Of a stretch of 8,597 nt of DNA, positions 5,901 through 8,597 are shown piece after piece. A program made the translations under genes and the position numbers. Source of the DNA: JBBQIY01 sp964618405 (GTDB taxonomy: Bacteria; Verrucomicrobiota; Kiritimatiellia; RFP12; UBA3636); NCBI GenBank assembly GCA_964618405.1, contig CAZUAY010000171.1, forward strand, positions 1 through 8,597, given 5' to 3'. The notes under the pieces were generated by a model. The model was not told the origin of the DNA. It did not search any database and saw only the letters and a program-made list of their open reading frames with translations. Position 1 is the first letter of the stretch, and every line of letters begins with the position of its first letter.

Positions 5901-7391
5901 ATGCAATTGACGAATACACCCGAAGTAAAAATCGGCCTCATAGGCGTGTCTCGCGACTGTTTTCTTGTTGAGTTGACCAAACGCCGCATGGCTGCGCTCA
6001 TGGCTGAGATTAAGAAGACAAAGCTAGACGTCGTGCCCTGCCCGGTCGTCATCGAGAACGAGAACGACGTTTTGAATGCCTTAGCATTCTGCGAAGAGGA
6101 AGACCTTGATGCCGTCGTCGTGTTTCTCGGTAATTTTGGCCCCGAAGGTCCAACCACCTTGTTTATCGAGCGTTTCGGCGGGCCTGCCATGGTTATTGCG
6201 GCGAAGGAGGAGAACAAGGGCGTGCTGGCGACTGATCGTGGGGACGCACTCTGCGGCATGCTGAACTGCTCGTATAGCCTCGGCTTACGACGCATCTATG
6301 CGTACATCCCAGAATATCCCAACGTCACGCCAAAAGAGGCGGTTGCTGAGATCTCCGATTTTGCAGCAATCGCGCGGGTCGTTATCGGCGTCACCAATCT
6401 CAAGGTTTTCGGCTTTGGTCCGCGCCCCCATGATTTCCTAGCCTGCAACGCACCCATCCAGCCGCTTTACGACCTCGGCATTCATGTGATGGAGAACTCC
6501 GAACTGGATCTTCTCGAGGAATACAAAAAAGCCGCCGGAAAGACTGCCGAGATCAACGCGATTGTCAAGGACATGAAGAAAGAGCTGGGCAAGGGCTGTC
6601 CGTATCCTGACCTTCTGCCGAAGCTCGCGCAATTTGAAGTCGCACTCATCGACTTCTACGAGCGAAATCTCGGTGCTAGCGCATTCGGCGTGTTCGCTGA
6701 TAAATGCTGGCCAGCCTTCGAAAAAGCCTTTGGCTTTGTGCCGTGCTATGTGAACAGTCGACTGGCCGGACGAGGAATTCCAGTGGCCTGCGAGGTCGAT
6801 CTCTACGGTGCCGTGTCAGAATATATGGCACAGTGTGCAACCGGTCTTCCGGCGACGCTCCTCGATATCAACAATTCGGTTCCAGACGACGTAATCCCCG
6901 AGGGCTTCAAGCTCAAAGGCGTTACGCAACGCGACCTTTTCATGGCCTTCCACTGCGGCAACACCTGTAGTTCCTGCATGAAGCAATGCGCCATGAAATA
7001 TCAGTTGATCATGAACCGTGGTTTAGAAGGTGGCGGCAAGCCAGACATCACGCGTGGCACCCTCGAAGGCCAGATCAGACCGGGTGACACCACCTTATTC
7101 CGTGTACAGGCGAATTCCGAGGGGAAACTAATGAGTTACATGGCCGAAGGTTCTTTCTTGGACATTGATCCCTGTTCGTTCGGCGGAATCGGTATTGCCG
7201 CGTTTCCAGGATTTGCGCGCTTTTATCGTCACATTTTGATCGGGAAACGCTTTCCACATCATGGCGGGTTCGCGTTCGCGAAGGCAGGAAAAATTCTTTT
7301 TGAGGCGGTAAAGATGCTTGGCGTTGACGATATCAGTACGCCACTGCTTGACCGTGTGATCTATCCCGGTGAAAATCCCTTTGCGACCTGA
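5901..7391 (+). CDS. L-fucose/L-arabinose isomerase family protein
   Basis: This 496-residue protein matches the FucI/AraA-like ketol isomerase superfamily, which interconverts aldoses and ketoses with a divalent metal such as Mn2+. The N-terminal Rossmann-like part begins VKIGLIGVSRD. The catalytic part carries CEVDLYGAVSEY with Glu298 and TLLDINNSV with Asp322. Their 24-residue spacing equals that of the metal-binding Glu337 and Asp361 of E. coli FucI. His351 (FHCGNT) and His444/453/454 (FYRHILIGKRFPHHGG) are candidate metal or catalytic histidines. Other family stretches are PDITRGTLEG (381-390) and the C-terminal NPF. It is shorter than E. coli FucI (about 590 residues) and belongs to the divergent group usually annotated only at family level, so the sugar is not certain. 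No signal peptide; cytoplasmic. A Cys cluster (352, 356, 359, 363) follows FHCGNT. Downstream of the sialidase gene it suits a sugar-utilisation unit. Confidence 0.88.
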   Translation: MQLTNTPEVKIGLIGVSRDCFLVELTKRRMAALMAEIKKTKLDVVPCPVVIENENDVLNALAFCEEEDLDAVVVFLGNFGPEGPTTLFIERFGGPAMVIAAKEENKGVLATDRGDALCGMLNCSYSLGLRRIYAYIPEYPNVTPKEAVAEISDFAAIARVVIGVTNLKVFGFGPRPHDFLACNAPIQPLYDLGIHVMENSELDLLEEYKKAAGKTAEINAIVKDMKKELGKGCPYPDLLPKLAQFEVALIDFYERNLGASAFGVFADKCWPAFEKAFGFVPCYVNSRLAGRGIPVACEVDLYGAVSEYMAQCATGLPATLLDINNSVPDDVIPEGFKLKGVTQRDLFMAFHCGNTCSSCMKQCAMKYQLIMNRGLEGGGKPDITRGTLEGQIRPGDTTLFRVQANSEGKLMSYMAEGSFLDIDPCSFGGIGIAAFPGFARFYRHILIGKRFPHHGGFAFAKAGKILFEAVKMLGVDDISTPLLDRVIYPGENPFAT

Positions 7392-7409
7392 AGCAAAAAT
7401 CCGTAATGC

Positions 7410-8288
7410 TTATGCCATTTTCTCGGGCAGCGACTCCACGAAGCGACTAACAAACGCGTCTTCAAAAAGGCCTTTGTAGCGCCCTGCAAGAAAAACGCCG
7501 TAGATTTCTTCGTGGAAACGCTTCCAAGAAGCGTCTTCATCCCCAGGCTGTATCGGATAGAAGCAAATGCCCACTTCGCGCGCGGCATCGAGGTCGCCGG
7601 GCGCATCACCGATCAGGAGCACACGGCTCTTGTTATATTTACCGGCTGCTGCCAGCTTGATCTGCTCGGCCTTCGACCCTAGCTCCTGACCACCGATCAT
7701 CTTAACCAGCGATGTCATATTATTGTGTTCCCACTCACGAAGAAGCGCCGCTTCGGGCGTCTGCGACACGACGATGACATCTGAGGATGCCTGCATCGCC
7801 TTGAGGGCTTCCAGTGCGGACGGGAATGGTTCAACTGGAGGCATGTTGCGTTCGATATCTTCGTTAATCGCAAGACTCCACGCATAGACCACCGCAAGGG
7901 CTTCGCTACCCGTTCGCTGAACTTCTGCTTCAAGAGTTTCGTTACCGAGAGCCAAACCCGATTCGCAATAGGAACGGAGATCATCGAGCATTGGGAGCGT
8001 TACGCCAGACTCTGCCACGCCGCGCTGGTTCGCCAGCATCTCAAAGGTCAGGAGCAACGCCGGGAACCGGTTGCGTCCACGAAACTTCGATCGCAAATTG
8101 ACGAATTCCGCGACATCCCGCAACTGCTGCGCGACCGCCTCGAGGCCCCAGTGCTTGATAATCAGCGGGTGGAAGTGTGAACACTGCTTCACAGCCATGG
8201 TGTCGAACACACAGCCATCGGAGTCAACCCCGATGAACGAGTCGAACTGCGGCTTGAGGGAAATGAGGTCTTGGATTGTATGGTGCAT
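7410..8288 (-). CDS. HAD-superfamily hydrolase (probable phosphatase)
   Basis: All four HAD motifs are present in this 292-residue protein. Motif I is VDSDGCVFDT, with nucleophile Asp22 and acid/base Asp24. Motif II is VIVVSQTPE, with Ser175. Motif III is probably Lys206 in GSKAEQIK. Motif IV is LLIGDAPGDLDAA, with Asp228 and Asp232. A mostly helical cap lies between motifs I and II (about 30-155), consistent with a C1-cap phosphatase. The reaction would be phosphate-ester hydrolysis with Mg2+ in the cytoplasm; the substrate cannot be read from sequence, but the adjacent sugar isomerase suggests a sugar phosphate. The ATG at 8288 is the first start codon I find in frame; no clear ribosome site precedes it, since the bases before it on the minus strand read CTTCTCCA. 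The gene converges on the isomerase gene, with the stop codons almost touching. Confidence 0.86.
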   Translation of the reverse strand: MHHTIQDLISLKPQFDSFIGVDSDGCVFDTMAVKQCSHFHPLIIKHWGLEAVAQQLRDVAEFVNLRSKFRGRNRFPALLLTFEMLANQRGVAESGVTLPMLDDLRSYCESGLALGNETLEAEVQRTGSEALAVVYAWSLAINEDIERNMPPVEPFPSALEALKAMQASSDVIVVSQTPEAALLREWEHNNMTSLVKMIGGQELGSKAEQIKLAAAGKYNKSRVLLIGDAPGDLDAAREVGICFYPIQPGDEDASWKRFHEEIYGVFLAGRYKGLFEDAFVSRFVESLPEKMA

Positions 8289-8300
8289 TGGAGAAGTTGC

Positions 8301-8314
8301 GAGTAGTGAGTAGT
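8301..8314. repeat. Tandem 7-bp repeat GAGTAGT
   Basis: GAGTAGT occurs at 8301-8307 and 8308-8314, just upstream of the HAD gene start. It would lie in the untranslated leader of that gene. No function is apparent. Confidence 0.5.
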
Positions 8315-8319
8315 TGAGG

Positions 8320-8334
8320 CTGGGGGCACCCCAG
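8320..8334. repeat. Small hairpin upstream of the HAD gene
   Basis: CTGGGG (8320-8325) and CCCCAG (8329-8334) form a perfect 6-bp stem with a 3-base loop. No T-run follows on either strand, so it is not a standard intrinsic terminator. In the HAD transcript it would be a leader stem about 30 bases before the start codon. Confidence 0.55.
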
Positions 8335-8403
8335 ACTCCATTTGTCTTGACTTGGCTGCGAGCGGTGAAAAAATGTCAAGAAAGGAATCAGGTCATTGGA
8401 GTC
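8334..8403. repeat. Nested inverted repeats upstream of the HAD gene
   Basis: GACTCCA (8334-8340) pairs with TGGAGTC (8397-8403), and inside it TCTTGAC (8345-8351) pairs with GTCAAGA (8375-8381). The two 7-bp arms nest in the right order, so the strand could fold into a long interrupted stem. A minus-strand TTGACA within the inner right arm could serve as a -35, but no matching -10 is seen 16-18 bases downstream. Confidence 0.45.
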
Positions 8404-8446
8404 AAAAATTAAGAAATTGCTAACACCTAGAGCGTCGACTCGGGGT

Positions 8447-8452
8447 ATTATA
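8447..8452 (-). promoter_or_regulatory. Possible -10 element for the HAD gene
   Basis: The minus strand reads a perfect TATAAT (8452-8447), but the best -35-like hexamer, TTGCTC, is 23 bases upstream, which is too far. If used, it would give a leader of about 150 bases containing the nested inverted repeats. Low confidence. Confidence 0.3.
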
Positions 8453-8495
8453 ACGGGTTTCACTCGCTAAGGATAGAGCAATTCTGGGATAGCAA

Positions 8496-8535
8496 GTAAT
8501 CGGTCAGGCACAGGGGGCTGTGCCTGACCGATTAC
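8496..8535. repeat. Perfect 18-bp-arm palindrome (REP-like hairpin)
   Basis: GTAATCGGTCAGGCACAG (8496-8513) and its exact reverse complement (8518-8535) flank a GGGG loop (8514-8517). No T-tract follows on either strand, so it is not a typical intrinsic terminator. Its length, perfection and extragenic position fit a dispersed REP-like element or a protein-binding palindrome. The remaining bases to 8597 show no gene; they include GTCGCGAGTCGCTAG just beside the hairpin. Confidence 0.75.
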
Positions 8536-8597
8536 AGTCGCGAGTCGCTAGTGGCAGAATGTCATATCAGCAGAACTCACGAATTTTTTGGGTTTCC

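Noticed and set aside
5714..6295. 193-codon minus-strand frame opposite the sialidase and isomerase genes
   Set aside because: It is Ser/Arg-rich low-quality sequence typical of antisense shadows and spans two well-supported genes.
8224..8463. Minus-strand 79-codon frame overlapping the HAD gene start
   Set aside because: It overlaps the HAD N-terminus in another frame and shows no recognisable motif or ribosome site.
1..8597. Defence system, CRISPR array, toxin-antitoxin pair or prophage genes
   Set aside because: No repeat-spacer array, nuclease/helicase motifs, integrase or phage protein is visible on either strand.

Overview
The window looks like a chromosomal segment of a Gram-negative, environmental-type bacterium, moderately GC-rich by eye. 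A lipoprotein with tandem DUF3857/transglutaminase units, a COG4692-type sialidase and a divergent L-fucose/L-arabinose isomerase together would suit the PVC group (Kiritimatiellota/Lentisphaerota). That assignment is an inference from gene style; the sequence holds no marker gene.

Layout. Positions 1-215 (minus) hold the N-terminal part of an unrecognised protein that runs off the left edge. It lies 25 bases downstream of a very large minus-strand gene (241-4062), a predicted lipoprotein with two DUF3857 + transglutaminase-like units; the second unit has lost the catalytic Cys and His. This gene has a recognisable promoter and a short 5' leader. Positions 4063-4442 are non-coding and carry divergent promoters and short repeats. 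Positions 4443-4840 hold two relics of an older operon: the C-terminal part of a SAM-dependent methyltransferase and, overlapping it by ATGA, the first ~41 codons of a DsrE-family protein. The DsrE relic ends in a second ATGA overlap with an intact cytoplasmic sialidase-like gene (4837-5805). A sugar isomerase gene (5901-7391, plus) follows, and a HAD-family hydrolase (7410-8288, minus) converges on it with only 17-18 bases between the stop codons. The right end (8289-8597) has no gene but contains several hairpins, including a perfect 18-bp-arm palindrome.

How the genes may work together. Sialidase, isomerase and HAD phosphatase are all plausible in sugar processing. The first two may share a transcript that starts at a promoter inherited from the methyltransferase/DsrE operon. 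The minus-strand lipoprotein and its partial neighbour form a separate unit. I see no defence system, CRISPR array, rRNA, tRNA or intact mobile element. The most unusual feature is the remodelled junction at 4443-4840, where a new gene appears to have been placed in translational register behind a truncated operon.
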